From the NCBI GenBank assembly GCA_977006965.1, contig OZ345383.1, forward strand, positions 372,001 through 436,000: a stretch of 64,000 bases of DNA. The letters run 5' to 3'. Positions 34,089-44,893 of this stretch are shown here, one piece after another. The stretch's first letter is position 1. Each line of letters begins with the position of its first letter. Below the pieces are notes generated by a model, which saw nothing but the letters and a program-made list of their open reading frames with translations, did not search any database and had not been told where the DNA came from. Origin of the DNA: Phymatolithon calcareum (Eukaryota > Rhodophyta > Florideophyceae > Hapalidiales). The translations under genes and the position numbers were made by a program.

Positions 34089-34878
34089 CCGTTGGCGTGG
34101 TTGATTTCGTCGGCAATATTGAGGCTGTCCGTGTTCGAAACGAACAACGTAGTATCATTCATTCCTCAGACCCGATATCTTCTGTTTGCAGATAGAAAGG
34201 TGCATTGAAAATAGACTAATTTTCACAATTTTCCATTGCAAACTTGCATCGGTGTTCCAGCGCGGCGGATAGTGGGGTGCTGCCGAGCACCCTACCAACT
34301 CATACCATGCCGCGCAGACACGCACCACTTTTGAGGGCTCTCCGTTTTACTTTGGCAGCACGGCAAGTATTTTCATTCTGACGGTCCCGATCGAGCGGCA
34401 AGATTTCGGCACGAAAAAATGGTGCAGATTCTGTTGTACAACATGGGAAGTGGAAAGAAACAAATTTTCCGAAATGAGAGAGAGAATGATGAACATTTCA
34501 TGTTCCAGTGATAGAAATGCCGTACATGTACAGTATGTAAAACCCGTCCAGTACATCTGCATGTTCCAGGGGTAGACCTACATGTATATATACCAGTATC
34601 TACAGTAGTTACAATATGACATGTACAATTGACTTTCTGAATGAATGAGCCAAGAACATGGATGTGTGAAGAAAAAAGAGACCTAGTATTTTTAGTAAAC
34701 GCGTAGTGAGGACCGTTTGCAAGAACCTAATATATGTTTTCCTATCTGTAATCATTCGATTTGCTTGCCGACATGGTCGTCCCGATCCAAAAAGCATCCA
34801 AGAAAGAAGCCGGGACGACTCTAAGAAGAGTTGAAAAATTGAGCATCATCGATAAAACCACCCGCGATTGCCATCTCC

Positions 34879-36447
34879 CTACCTCCACATCGTTGCCTTC
34901 ACCTCCTCACCCTGACCATGCGTCATCCTCGCCCCGCCATGCAACATAGAGTAGAAAGGATCAACCTCAAACTGCGCATGCACCGTCGTGCCGTTATGCA
35001 TCATCTGCATATTTTCCCCATGTACGACCGGCGCAGCATTCTCATTATCCGACACACCTGACCTTGCAGTAGCGACAACCTTTTCCACAAGTCTTTCCAA
35101 AGCCGTCATAGCATCATTCTGATTATCCGGCGTAACCACAAACGGATTATCACCTTCCTGTGAATGACAACTCCAATTCGTGTTCGAAAACACAGCCCGA
35201 ATCAACCGTTGAGTTTCCGGTCCCATCTCAGCCTTATGTTCCTCACTCTTGTAACACCGTTCACGAATTTCCTCCGCCACCTTTCGCACACCGCTCATCA
35301 TATCCCTTAGCGACGAAGTTTTCAAACTCGCCGCCCATTTCCTCTCCCCCGCTGCCCGCAATCGTTTCTTAACCTCCTCCACCCTTGCGGTGACGAATTT
35401 AACCTTCTGATCATCCCTTCCCTTCGGATTAAACCCTTCAAGTTTCCACCCCGAATGCTTCTTCCCATGTCCGAAACGTCGCACAAGTTTCTCCGACAAC
35501 GCTCTCCCCCTCGCATCCGACAATTTCAAAACCAATTGCAGCAACTCCTTATCCGTCATCACATCAATAGCCTGAATAGCACTTTCAACCTTATCACTCA
35601 CCTCATGTCGGAAAGTACAATACCGTCTCGGACAATCACCACGAAGATAATCACGACAAGTCTCCTTCCCAAACCGATCAGGATGATACCTTCTTTCAAA
35701 ATCGTTATGAGCAAACGGACAACGATCTCCCTTACGACATCCCCCAGCCTCCTCAATGAACCTGCACATATGCGGTCGATACGCCGCCACACTCGCACGA
35801 CGCCGATCAGTCTCCACGGCATGATAATAGAAACATTCCGAATGCGACCCTGCAGCATAACATTCAGCCGCAGTAGGACAAGGATAAACCTTAAACAAAC
35901 GCGGAAAATCCACAGCTGGATCCGCAAGCGCACTAGGATGCTGCTCCGCCTTCCGCGGCACAGCCGACTGAGTGCGCGGCAACCGCGGCACGTCGCGCAC
36001 ACGACCGGGCTCGGAATACGTGCGCGACAGACCGGGACGAGCATGAGCGTGAGCGTGAGCGTGAGATTGTTTCGGCGGCTCAGCGGCCAGGATTTCCGAA
36101 AGCGGTTTCGACCGAATGGTCGGCGGACGGGAAATGGCCGCAATACCGGACGCCGAAGGAGGGGCAAACAGTCCGGCGCGAAACGGAGCAGTGCCTGGAG
36201 ATGCAGCGGCTGATCGCGGAGTGGTCCACAGGTCGTCGATGCGCACACGGTCAATGCCCTCCAGAAGCTCGTCGACCTCGGCGCAGTCGGCGTCGTGCGC
36301 GGACGGGGACGACACGGAGGAGGAGGCGAGGTTTGCGGACGGCGCGGCGTCGGACGGGATGGATAGCTCTGCCGGTTGCTCGTCCTTGCCGGTGGCGGCC
36401 GGGCGCCAGACAGGGCCGTCCGTGGACGCGTGCTGCAGGGAGGTCAT
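34879..36447 (-). CDS. triple CCCH zinc-finger protein with shared unknown C-terminal domain (copy 2)
   Basis: 522 residues, a paralog of the protein at 15109. The N-terminal motif (56-76, AEVDELLEGID..DDLWTTP) is conserved. Residues 78-175 are a variable low-complexity linker with a His-Ala repeat (about 129-137). The fingers are C190-x5-C-x8-C-x3-H209, C228-x8-C-x5-C-x3-H247 and C264-x7-C-x4-C-x3-H281. The linker between fingers 2 and 3 is nearly identical to copy 1. The shared domain spans about 285-460 (HSGWKLEGF, WAASLKTSSLRD, NPFVVTPDNQ) and is closer to copy 1 than to the kinesin version. The tail keeps VDPFY and a tryptophan near the end. RNA binding is expected from tandem CCCH fingers; targets are unknown. 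The non-coding DNA beyond its start is simple-sequence rich. Confidence 0.8.
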   Translation of the reverse strand: MTSLQHASTDGPVWRPAATGKDEQPAELSIPSDAAPSANLASSSVSSPSAHDADCAEVDELLEGIDRVRIDDLWTTPRSAAASPGTAPFRAGLFAPPSASGIAAISRPPTIRSKPLSEILAAEPPKQSHAHAHAHARPGLSRTYSEPGRVRDVPRLPRTQSAVPRKAEQHPSALADPAVDFPRLFKVYPCPTAAECYAAGSHSECFYYHAVETDRRRASVAAYRPHMCRFIEEAGGCRKGDRCPFAHNDFERRYHPDRFGKETCRDYLRGDCPRRYCTFRHEVSDKVESAIQAIDVMTDKELLQLVLKLSDARGRALSEKLVRRFGHGKKHSGWKLEGFNPKGRDDQKVKFVTARVEEVKKRLRAAGERKWAASLKTSSLRDMMSGVRKVAEEIRERCYKSEEHKAEMGPETQRLIRAVFSNTNWSCHSQEGDNPFVVTPDNQNDAMTALERLVEKVVATARSGVSDNENAAPVVHGENMQMMHNGTTVHAQFEVDPFYSMLHGGARMTHGQGEEVKATMWR

Positions 36448-36578
36448 GGCTTGGTGGCGGATCGTGCGTGTGTGAAGGGTGAAGGGCGGAAGGAAGGAGG
36501 ATGACGGAGGGAGGCGAGGGGATGAGGCGGCAAGTGGTGGGTTATGTACGAGAAGGAAAAGACAGAACAGGGAGTGAA

Positions 36579-36620
36579 GGGAGGGAGGGAGGGAGGGAGG
36601 GAGGGAGGGAGGGAGGGAGA
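36579..36620. repeat. GGGA microsatellite
   Basis: About ten consecutive GGGA units in the upstream region of the CCCH gene that starts at 36447, some 130 bases from the ATG. Confidence 0.85.
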
Positions 36621-38121
36621 GAGCAAAGAGCGAGCGGGGGTGGAAAAAAATGAACAGTAATATCGCGGTTCGATAGATTCGTTACCGAGATGTTCGACGC
36701 AGCCAGTCTGCGGTGTGAGTGCGCGAGAGCGCGAATCACGGGGCCGGGTCGAGCAAGAACGGGCTGTCCATTCGTGCGGCGGTATTCGGGACAACGCCGT
36801 TACGACTGCCGTTTCCGTGACGGGGATCTGATTGGATGGATTATATTTCGGTTCATTTTGCTGCAGGCAGTACAGTACAGTGCACTCTTGTTCCTTTCCC
36901 ACTCACACAATCAGTCAGTGAGTCAGTGAGTCAGTCATTTGTTGAGCGGGTGAAAGTATGTGCTTTTTTTATCGTTAATCTATGATACAACAGTACTGTA
37001 CAGTACAATACAATACTCTACTGCGAGTTTCCACTGCGGCCGTCACGCACGACATATACAGTAACGGGTGCACGCTGTGCGGCACGTACGCACAACGTTC
37101 GAGACGATCATATGATGAGCGTGCTCATACGGATGCGATGTGGTGAGGGTATCATAGGATACTAGTATCAGTGCAGTGGGCGGAAGGGACGGTTGCGGAA
37201 ATGGGGACACGCGGTTGGTAGGCTGCAGAGAGGGTGCAAATGATGGTGTGCGAATGATGGTGGGGGAAATTTTGGAAAAATATGTGGTTTTTGATACTAC
37301 TGTTTCATGCATGCATGTCATTGTGCTGCAACGGTTGCAGCCAACCAGCACTGGCCGCACATCAAAAGTGGGCTGCAATTGTTCTCATACTGTATGATAC
37401 CCCCGCTCCTGGCGTTTGAACGGCTTGATTGGCTATACTGAGATGTCATCGTACAGTATGATGTAACTCTGTACAGTACTGTTTGACTTTGTATTTTATT
37501 GTGGCTGTGCGAGGTGCACTGGCGGAAATATGTACGATGCTTGTGTCGCATAATGTTGAATGTTTCTGTACAACGATCGCTCGCCTCCGTCGTCACTGTC
37601 GAAACGATCATGCCCCCGATCACAACTTCTCTGCCACACCTGCAAACTACCATCATGGATGATCCATCCATCGTCTGCACGTTTGTCAAGCCCTTTATGA
37701 ATTCCGTACCCTCTCCCTTCCCTATCCAGTCGTATCTATAGAACGAACGACATGGCAAGGCATTGCATTGCATGCCATCCTCAGCAGCCTTTGACAGCAG
37801 TTTGCTACATCTGGCAGATCGATCGAGTACGAGAGTGGAACCTCCGAGTACGACTTCAACAAGCCGGCACCCATGGAAGGGGCTGGCTGTGCATCGAACA
37901 ACTGTAACATAATACGTAGAACGACTGTTGGTTTGAACCAACTACCAGATCGACCCACCCACGCACGTGCATTTCTTGTCGTTCTTTTTGCTACACCGCC
38001 CCACGGCGCCATGCAACGGCTAGAATCATCTTTGATCTTTTGTTCCATGCTATCATACAGCGTGACAGGGAGAACACGTATCAAACATGTCGTGCAGTCG
38101 GAATCGACCACCCACAATTCG

Positions 38122-38156
<35 letters not shown>
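38122..38156. repeat. CAT microsatellite
   Basis: About eleven uninterrupted CAT units; not within a supported gene. Confidence 0.85.
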
Positions 38157-38939
38157 ACTTGTGACGCATCTCGTTCACCCACATGCACTGCAGTGTGAAT
38201 GATCGACGAGCACAGCTACACCACCATGCCGAGCGAGCACCAAACATCATCATGTTTGTTTATTTGTTTGTTCGGCACCGCAAGAGGCGCCGGCCCTCGT
38301 GCTCGTGCCTGCCATTCCGTACATTGCATTGCAGTGCCCTTCTCCCAATTGGAAATACAACTGTACTACCATTGTTGTTGGCGAATGAACTCACCACTGC
38401 TTTTCACTGCGCTATGCACACTCGACACTTGTATCGACAGTTCTCTTTTATCCATTCGTCAATCTCGAAGCGAGCAAATGCGCACCACAACGACACTACT
38501 GACATGTCCGTCGGTACAAATAGAACCGAACCAGTGACCTTTGCGCGCCCGCCCGTTTCGACCTACCCACCGTACATGTTTTGTTCCCACCACAACGAAT
38601 CCCTCCTCACCACTGTGTCAATGGTCACAACTTGCCACATTCCACTACTGGTACGGTCATACTGACCGCAACACAACACGTTCAACCACCTTTTCGCACT
38701 ACAGCTGCACCAGACGTTCACTGTGGCCATCAAAATCATACAGTAGCACAACATGGTTGTGTGAGCACTCGTTGATCATGGTACCGGACCGTCGCACCCT
38801 GCCCTCACTGGATATCGCCACTGTTGGAGCGTGTCACCGCATTTCCTTCCGTCGAGTCGTACCACGTCGTGTTTGGTACACATCACCATTTCAGAGCCGT
38901 CAAATCACACGTGGAACCCACGCAGAATCCCACTTATAT

Positions 38940-38979
38940 CCACTCACTCACTCACTCACTCACTCACTCACTCACTCAC
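38940..38979. repeat. CACT microsatellite
   Basis: Nearly ten uninterrupted CACT units; not within a supported gene. Confidence 0.85.
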
Positions 38980-39790
38980 ACGCAATCTTATCCGAACTGC
39001 ATCACCTTTCGAACCTCGTTGTAATAATTCCGTCGATTCATTTCTCTCACCGCCCTACTATACCTTCAATACTGTACTTTGTATCGTCAACAAAAATAGA
39101 ATCGATTCACCGATATACTGTACAGCACTACTGCTTTGTACAGCTGTGCCATCCACTGGCAAATCAGACAACAGTAACCAATTTCCTTCACCCTCCCCAC
39201 TGACTGATTCGCCTGCCTCGACAACAATGCACGTTCCTACACCCTCACCGCATGTCCAGTAAACTTTACCCAACCGGTGCCGTGCGCGAAACCACTTTTG
39301 ACCCAACTTCACTTTCTTCACCGTGCCCAGCGTGGCTAATGGACTGTTTTGGAACTACCTACAGTAGCAGAAAGACTGTCCGTTTGTCTGCATCGCCTAT
39401 CTCCCCTTGTCTCATTTGTTCACTTGTGCTTATTTAATTCAAGATGTGTGTTATGCAGCACGAACATTTCAGACTGACCATGTTTTGTCATCCAAAAAGT
39501 CATAAGACCACCAGTGTGCAGGCCACGGTTTTACAAATGAGACAGACGTTTTTACAGATAGATAGCAAAGGATGCGTCAACTTGTTGGGCCTGGACGGAA
39601 GTTGGCGCAATTGCATACTGAATCCAATAGGAACAACATACTGTACCTCTCTTTCAAGAAAATGTTACACTGCCCTCCACTGACTCCAGTGCGTCGCTTA
39701 TGCTCTTTCAACCCATCCTGGCATAGAAATTACCACCATAGTCTCCCATCATCCCATCTTTGATATGCATTATGTGCGCACTGTATCCTG

Positions 39791-40352
39791 CTAAGTCGTC
39801 ACTTTCATATCCTCCCTTATTTTCCCGAGTACCATCGCAATGCGCTTTACACCTTCTCGAAGCTCCTCTTCCTCGCTCACATAACTCAATCTGATATGAC
39901 CTTCCCCCCAGCTCCAAAGTCCGTGTCCGGCAGCACTGCAACGAACCCCTCGTGTAGCAATCTTGCCGCAAGCTCTAGACTGCTCATCCCAAAAGCGTAC
40001 CCGGGAACGCATAAAATGCTCCCTCCGGCGTGCAGCACTTCACGCTCGGATGGCGTTCAGTCCTTGCACGACGATGTCGCGTCGATTGCGATACACTCGT
40101 CGCAATTCCTCAACATCCGCAGGGCTTGAATACTTTGTTTGCCCCGCAGTGATGGCTGCAACACCGGCCGCGGCAATGTGCGCAGGAGTGTGGAAACCAG
40201 GTTGTCCGATCTCCAAACGTACCACAGACTTTCTGATTGGTCGCCATCACCTCGCACGCACCCTTGTTTTCCAGCGATGACATCCCGGCAGCGTACATAC
40301 TGGCATCACTCGACATTCGCGCTGTGCGTGCGGTTCTGCCGCGCCGCCGCAT
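39791..40352 (-). pseudogene. decayed class I aminotransferase with large internal deletion
   Basis: Short peptides in order on the minus strand, in different frames, match class I (aspartate-type) aminotransferases. They are MSSDASMYAAGMSSLENKG near 40310, then VRLEIGQPGFHTPAHI and AGQTKYSSPA (40225-40120), then YRNRRDIVVQGLNAI (about 40090-40045). After a frame change come SSLELAARLLHEGFVAVLP and finally GEGHIRLSYVSEEEELREGV ending at 39791. The N-terminal substrate-binding part joins directly to the C-terminal domain, so roughly 190 residues are missing, including the pyridoxal-phosphate lysine region. At least two frameshifts are present. It cannot encode an active enzyme. An intact paralog may exist elsewhere (inference). 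Confidence 0.7.
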
Positions 40353-41286
40353 GACCGGCCGCTGAGAACAAGGGGATCTAGTCTACGATAGTCCATCCCG
40401 CCCGTCCGAGTGTCGCAAACACGAAATCGAGGAGCAGGTATGGTCGAGAATACATGAAATCTGAAAGTTGGAGCGGTCTCTCTGATTCACATTGCATAAT
40501 CTTGGGCAAAGTTTCATCGTTACTGTCGTGGCTTGTTGTAGTCGATTTTCAATCTGGGCACTTCGAAAGTAACAAGAACATTCAACGTCAAACACTCCGC
40601 ACGGCTGTTAAACCAGTTACTTTCTGTAAAGAAGACTTACGGCTCGCACGGGGGCCATTTGCACACAAGGCGCAAGTTTTGAAACCTGCAAACACAGTTT
40701 GAGTTGTTGTAGTGACACCGAGATTGGGTGCTCTCTCAACCTCTGTTTTGATGTGTTTTTAACTTTTAAATAAAAATCTACCTTTCTTCTTTTTCAACTT
40801 CTGTTTTGAGATCACGATTGCCCTTGTGCACTAGTATGATTCCGCAGTGCTCTTTTTTCGATCGCGAGTCTAGATCTAAAACGAGGATCAAAAATTGGCA
40901 TAAGAGACAGATCGGCAATATTATTCTCTTTCGAGTTTGAGGTTCCGACATGCCAGATCAATATATCATTGGGACCTTCGCAGGGAGGAAGAATACTGTA
41001 CTCAGACTCGCACAATTGTTTATCCGCGATTAATCCATATTTGCAATCATCCTGAATGGCCTTTGCGCCTCTATCGTCATGGAAGCGCAGCATCAACCGC
41101 TTTCGAAAAAAGCCGCATCGTTTTTCACGAAGCCCAGGCGGAAAGTCCATCTGCTTTAATGCGTCAGAAACTGAAGGAGCTTTCAATGCAGTGCAATCCC
41201 GGAATCTTCCACAGACAGCATCACACTCTTCTCTCTTTCTTTTATTGCAGAAAAACGCTAATTTAAGTTAGTGCCTGGGGATGTTT
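40353..41286. other. intergenic stretch next to the LINE
   Basis: No gene recognised. The part next to 41287 includes the LINE 3' untranslated tail, which on the minus strand contains an AATAAAAG-type A-rich end near 41240-41260. A frame of 124 codons at 40812-41186 (-) has no recognisable domain. Confidence 0.45.
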
Positions 41287-43656
41287 CCAAACAGCCCCTC
41301 ATTGTTCACGAATTTGAGTACTTCGAGCGGTTTCTCATTGCAAATTTCCTCTACAGTTTTGGTGCCAACTCTACCAATAGTCTGGCGTCTTGATACAGTC
41401 CGTCCACTGCAGCATAGGAGTACTGTAGATGCTCAACCGTCTCCTTGGTTCCCACTGAGCAAGACTTGCATATAGGATCGTAATCAACCGAACCATCTTG
41501 AAAACTTGCCACCAGGGAGCAGCATTCTGCGGCAAGCTGATTAAGGGTAGTTTCATCGCGTCTGTGGCTTATATTGAGCCCTGCGGGTAGGAACCGCATT
41601 CTCCTAAGCTTTGTCGAATGGTGCGGTTTGATGATGGACTGCGCGGCTTCTAGGGTTGAGGATATATTTTGATGTGCCACCAGACTTGACTCCGTAATGC
41701 TTCGTTGAGAAAGCTCGTCAGCTTTTTCGTTCCCGCGGAGACCACAATGGCTTGGGATCCAAATTGCTTCTATGATGATCATGGCATCCATCAGCTTTCC
41801 CATTGCATCCCACAGTTTTCTTGTCATCTCTCCGTACATCCGTGGTTGTCCGGCCAACGCATCCAGGGATCTCATGCAGTCGGTAAACCAGCGAACATGT
41901 TGTCCACTTGGGATTTGCAGTTGTTCTATCGCCTCGAAAGCTCGGACCGCCGAGAATATTTCGGCGTCGACCGATGAACCCACCGTTCCTGTGCTCGTGG
42001 CCAGTTCCGACAGTGCTTCTTCCCCGCGTAAGACCAAGATGACCGCGCTGCCGACCTGATCAGGTATGCTTCGGTACATATCGAGCGTGTCACCGACTTC
42101 GTCGCAGATATTGATCCGTACGTTGGAGTTGGTGGAAACCGTCCGGTAGGCGTGTGTGTCTCCATCGACGTACAATATTAAGATGTCCGATGGATTCCGA
42201 TGTTGGGACTTAAACTTTCGGACCGCCAGATGCCTTCCATGTTGGTCTGCATTGAATGTGCTTTCGGCGGCAATGTACCATCCGTCTTCCCATCGTACCG
42301 AGACTCTTTCTTTTTCGGTTAGACTCTCGAGCGATGCTTCCGATAGTTTGCCAAGGCTACCATCCGTCCATACTTCGATATCCGCAGGGTGCTCATTACT
42401 CATTACCTCGATGAAGCGTTCCGCTGTCGATCGTTTTTCCGCCTCATCCGCCTTTGTTGAGATTGGCGTGTAGAAAATTGAAAGCCTCCCAGACGAGCGG
42501 TCCTTCTGGATAGGCGTGTAGAGGGGACTCCGTGGCCACGCAAGAATTCCTTTTGAGACAAGGAGTTCGGCGCTTGACTCACTCCATGAGCCTGGCAGCC
42601 GTTTCGAGGGTTCGGTGCGGTCGTTAGACGCTTTCACCACGGGTGCTTCTGAACCAATACGAAGAGCCTTCTCCATGACTATAGCCGCATCTTTCTCGCC
42701 AAGTTGCCGTAGGTTCTGCATGCCGGTCAGCCTGCGTAGACTAGGAATCGTCGTTGGTTTCAAAAAGCCACGGGAGACTCGCGCAACCTCGTTTCGCGCG
42801 ACCGCCACGTGCCGAATATGTGTCGGGAACCCATGGACCGCATACGATGATGCACGGTAGAGGGCGACCGGCTCGCAGTAGCTTTTTCGGAAAGCCTCCA
42901 TTGTGGCCTCGTCCGCTCCCCAACTCGTTCTGCATAGCGCGCGCATAAATCCGGTCTTGACCTCCTTGACTTTCCGCGACACTTCTTGGCAGTATTTCTT
43001 GAAACTCAGCCGCTGGTCGAAATGTACCCCTAGAAACTTGTAGTCGGTGACTGCTTCGATGGCTTCGCTATCAATATTCACTGACCAGTTGAGTATGTCT
43101 TTCGGACACCTCCTGCCAGCCGCAAAGCCTAACAGTTTGCATTTTGTTGCGTTGACCTTGATTCGAAGCTTTTTGCAAAACTTGGAAAGTGCATCCACCG
43201 CTTGATTGAGTTTCGACGTGACTTCGTCCCAATTGCGACCTACTGCATGGAAGCTTGTGTCGTCGGCAAAGCTGAATTGCACCACATCTTCGACCTTGAC
43301 ATCCAGATCCATTATGTAAAGGTTCCAGAGGCTTGGAGAAAGTGAGCTTCCTTGCGGCAAGCCACATCCTAGTACCCATGATCTACCAACGGTTCCGTTC
43401 AGCGAGCCTTTAGTTCGGCGATCCGACAAGTAAGCTCTAATCCAGCATAGCATATTTGATGGACTAGCGAGACTTCCCATTTTTGCTGGGAGTGCAGGGA
43501 TTACTGCGCGATCGTACGCCGCGCTGAAGTCGACGAAAAGGGCAGCGCATTTCTGGCGGCGAGAAAAGGAATCTGCGGTGCGTTGCGCCAGAGCAGCGAT
43601 GAGCTCCTGAATACTTCGAAACCCTCCATTCGGAGAGACCTCCGCTTTCCGCTAAA
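41287..43656 (-). mobile_element. 5'-truncated LINE (I/R1-like non-LTR retrotransposon) with RT and RNase H
   Basis: The recognisable coding part starts near 43656, where the frame opens after a stop (AEVSPNGGF..). It continues through the RT block ALFVDFSAAYDRA (about 43548-43510) into the frame that holds the rest of RT and RNase H. No endonuclease or ORF1 is present, so the copy is 5'-truncated as LINEs often are. The 3' end has lost frame: the last 60 or so bases of homology to the second copy (47398-47660) continue in another frame below 41400. The two copies share a Cys/His motif followed by ETV(D/E)HL near the C-terminus. Confidence 0.75.
41351..43480 (-). CDS. LINE reverse transcriptase-RNase H polyprotein (partial)
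   Basis: 709 codons from the first ATG in the long frame; the true coding frame extends upstream to about 43656. The RT catalytic motif FADDTSFH lies near residues 70-77, preceded by LPQGSSLSP around 41-49. Next come the FLGVHFD thumb motif and a long linker. An RNase H domain follows, starting near VWTDGSLG and ending with WIPSHCGLRGNEKADELS. RT copies element RNA at a nicked target; RNase H is carried by the I, R1 and related clades. The C-terminus is shifted out of frame after LVELAP compared with the copy at 47398. It is probably inactive because the endonuclease is missing. Confidence 0.8.
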   Translation of the reverse strand: MGSLASPSNMLCWIRAYLSDRRTKGSLNGTVGRSWVLGCGLPQGSSLSPSLWNLYIMDLDVKVEDVVQFSFADDTSFHAVGRNWDEVTSKLNQAVDALSKFCKKLRIKVNATKCKLLGFAAGRRCPKDILNWSVNIDSEAIEAVTDYKFLGVHFDQRLSFKKYCQEVSRKVKEVKTGFMRALCRTSWGADEATMEAFRKSYCEPVALYRASSYAVHGFPTHIRHVAVARNEVARVSRGFLKPTTIPSLRRLTGMQNLRQLGEKDAAIVMEKALRIGSEAPVVKASNDRTEPSKRLPGSWSESSAELLVSKGILAWPRSPLYTPIQKDRSSGRLSIFYTPISTKADEAEKRSTAERFIEVMSNEHPADIEVWTDGSLGKLSEASLESLTEKERVSVRWEDGWYIAAESTFNADQHGRHLAVRKFKSQHRNPSDILILYVDGDTHAYRTVSTNSNVRINICDEVGDTLDMYRSIPDQVGSAVILVLRGEEALSELATSTGTVGSSVDAEIFSAVRAFEAIEQLQIPSGQHVRWFTDCMRSLDALAGQPRMYGEMTRKLWDAMGKLMDAMIIIEAIWIPSHCGLRGNEKADELSQRSITESSLVAHQNISSTLEAAQSIIKPHHSTKLRRMRFLPAGLNISHRRDETTLNQLAAECCSLVASFQDGSVDYDPICKSCSVGTKETVEHLQYSYAAVDGLYQDARLLVELAPKL

Positions 43657-44064
43657 GGGCACCAAGAGAAAAGATAAGATAGCCGCATCTCGAAATCTGA
43701 AATTCGACCCCTTGCACGGGTTGCGGGCAACCGCACGGCTCATGCCCAATGCGCCAATAAGGCCTGTACCTTACTTCACGGTGATTCAATCAAGCTCATT
43801 TTGAGCTTGATCAAACTGCCCTGGTTTGCCAGACTTGCGCTCAAACTACATAAACGAAAGCGAGCAACTGAGTGCGTCCATGGGTGGACATGATACCGAG
43901 GTCTTTTGATACGCCGTTCACTGGGCGTAGTTGTACATTGCGGAACTGCAGAAGCCACAATTGGCGCATGTCATACATCGTCAGCGGAATATCTAGTGCA
44001 ACAGCATATTATGCGACGAGCTGTGCATGGACACTTGAAACAAGGTCTGTGATTCCATGAGATA
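43657..44064. other. short non-coding stretch between LINE and hAT element
   Basis: Includes a small hairpin near 43788-43811 (ATCAAGCTCA / TGAGCTTGAT). No gene recognised. Confidence 0.5.
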
Positions 44065-44072
44065 CTCGGAGT
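44065..44072. repeat. hAT target-site duplication, left (CTCGGAGT)
   Basis: Exact 8-bp duplicate of 50009-50016, flanking the terminal inverted repeats; 8-bp duplications are diagnostic for hAT insertion. Confidence 0.9.
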
Positions 44073-44407
44073 TAGGGGTCGCCCCGCACGGATTGATCCG
44101 TGATCCAATCCGTTCCGGGAGTGTAATCGGGCGGAGCCTGAACCAAAATCTCACGGATTTTAAAAATATGGACGTTTCACGGATTTTGGGGAACCGGTCT
44201 TTGACCGGATTATTTTTTCGAATTTTTGAAAACCGGAACCTTTTTTACGGGAACGGATTCAATTTGAGGATAATTTTGACGGATGCCGCCTCCGATATTA
44301 AAAATAATACGGATTTTGAACGGATTCTATTGATGGACATTCATTGGCGGATTGTTTACGGATCCATTCTTCAGCTCTCGCCGCCGCCGCGTCTATCATA
44401 GTGGTAC

Positions 44408-44778
44408 CAGGGGAATGTTAAGGGGGGGAGAAACGCAGACCCTGTGTCATACCGCTTTTCCAAGATTATCATATATCGAGCCCGTTTGAAAAAGAAACAT
44501 TAGGGCGAAGATCGCATCATAGAAATACCAGAGAAATAAAAGGAAATCATGGGAACATTAGGAGTTCCTAATGTAGCGGCAGCTCTCGTTGCTCGACTCG
44601 TTTCTTGGTAAGAAATAACTAGAATTAAGGTTGGCGTCAAAGCTTTGGCGACAATTTTTGATACAGCGTTATCCTCATAAATCGCTATGCACAACGCGCG
44701 CCTCGTTTTTATTAGAATGTATGTTACTAAGTGATATGACACCGGGTCTGCGTTTCTCCCCCCCTTAACATTCCCCTG
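44408..44778. mobile_element. 371-bp MITE nested in the hAT element
   Basis: Terminal inverted repeats of about 44 bp begin CAGGGGAATGTTAAGGGG at the left and end with the reverse complement at the right, differing by about one base in the first 43. GTGGTAC (44401-44407 and 44779-44785) flanks both ends as a 7-bp duplication. There is no coding capacity; the interior is AT-rich. It was inserted between the hAT left end and the transposase gene. Confidence 0.85.
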
Positions 44779-44893
44779 GTGGTACTGCGTACTCCTAAAA
44801 CTTATAAACCATGGTTTAAATCTCTCTCTCTCGCCGCCGGCTTCCTTCCTCCCTTCTAGTGTTGAAGCTCACTCACCACCATTGAACGCTCCA

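Larger units (their letters stand above)
29284..34878. other. 5.6-kb gene-poor stretch with foldbacks and a retroelement remnant
   Basis: No intact gene recognised. It contains a foldback at 29422-29655, a short hairpin at 30626-30652 (11-bp arms TTTGCGCTGCT/AGCAGCGCAAA with a 5-nt loop), a decayed RTE-like LINE 3' end at about 32390-32790 and a perfect palindrome at 34028-34088. Confidence 0.55.
36448..39790. other. simple-sequence-rich intergenic stretch
   Basis: It contains GGGA, CAT and CACT microsatellites and repeated copies of ACTGTACAG-type palindromes (for example TACTGTACAGTA at 36994-37005 and variants near 36866 and 37468). Several frames exceed 100 codons, but they run through simple repeats and lack domain character, so none is called a gene. 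Confidence 0.55.

Noticed and set aside
38183-39262. Overlapping plus-strand frames of 110-220 codons
   Set aside because: They run through CAT and CACT microsatellites, overlap in several frames and show no domain or codon signal.
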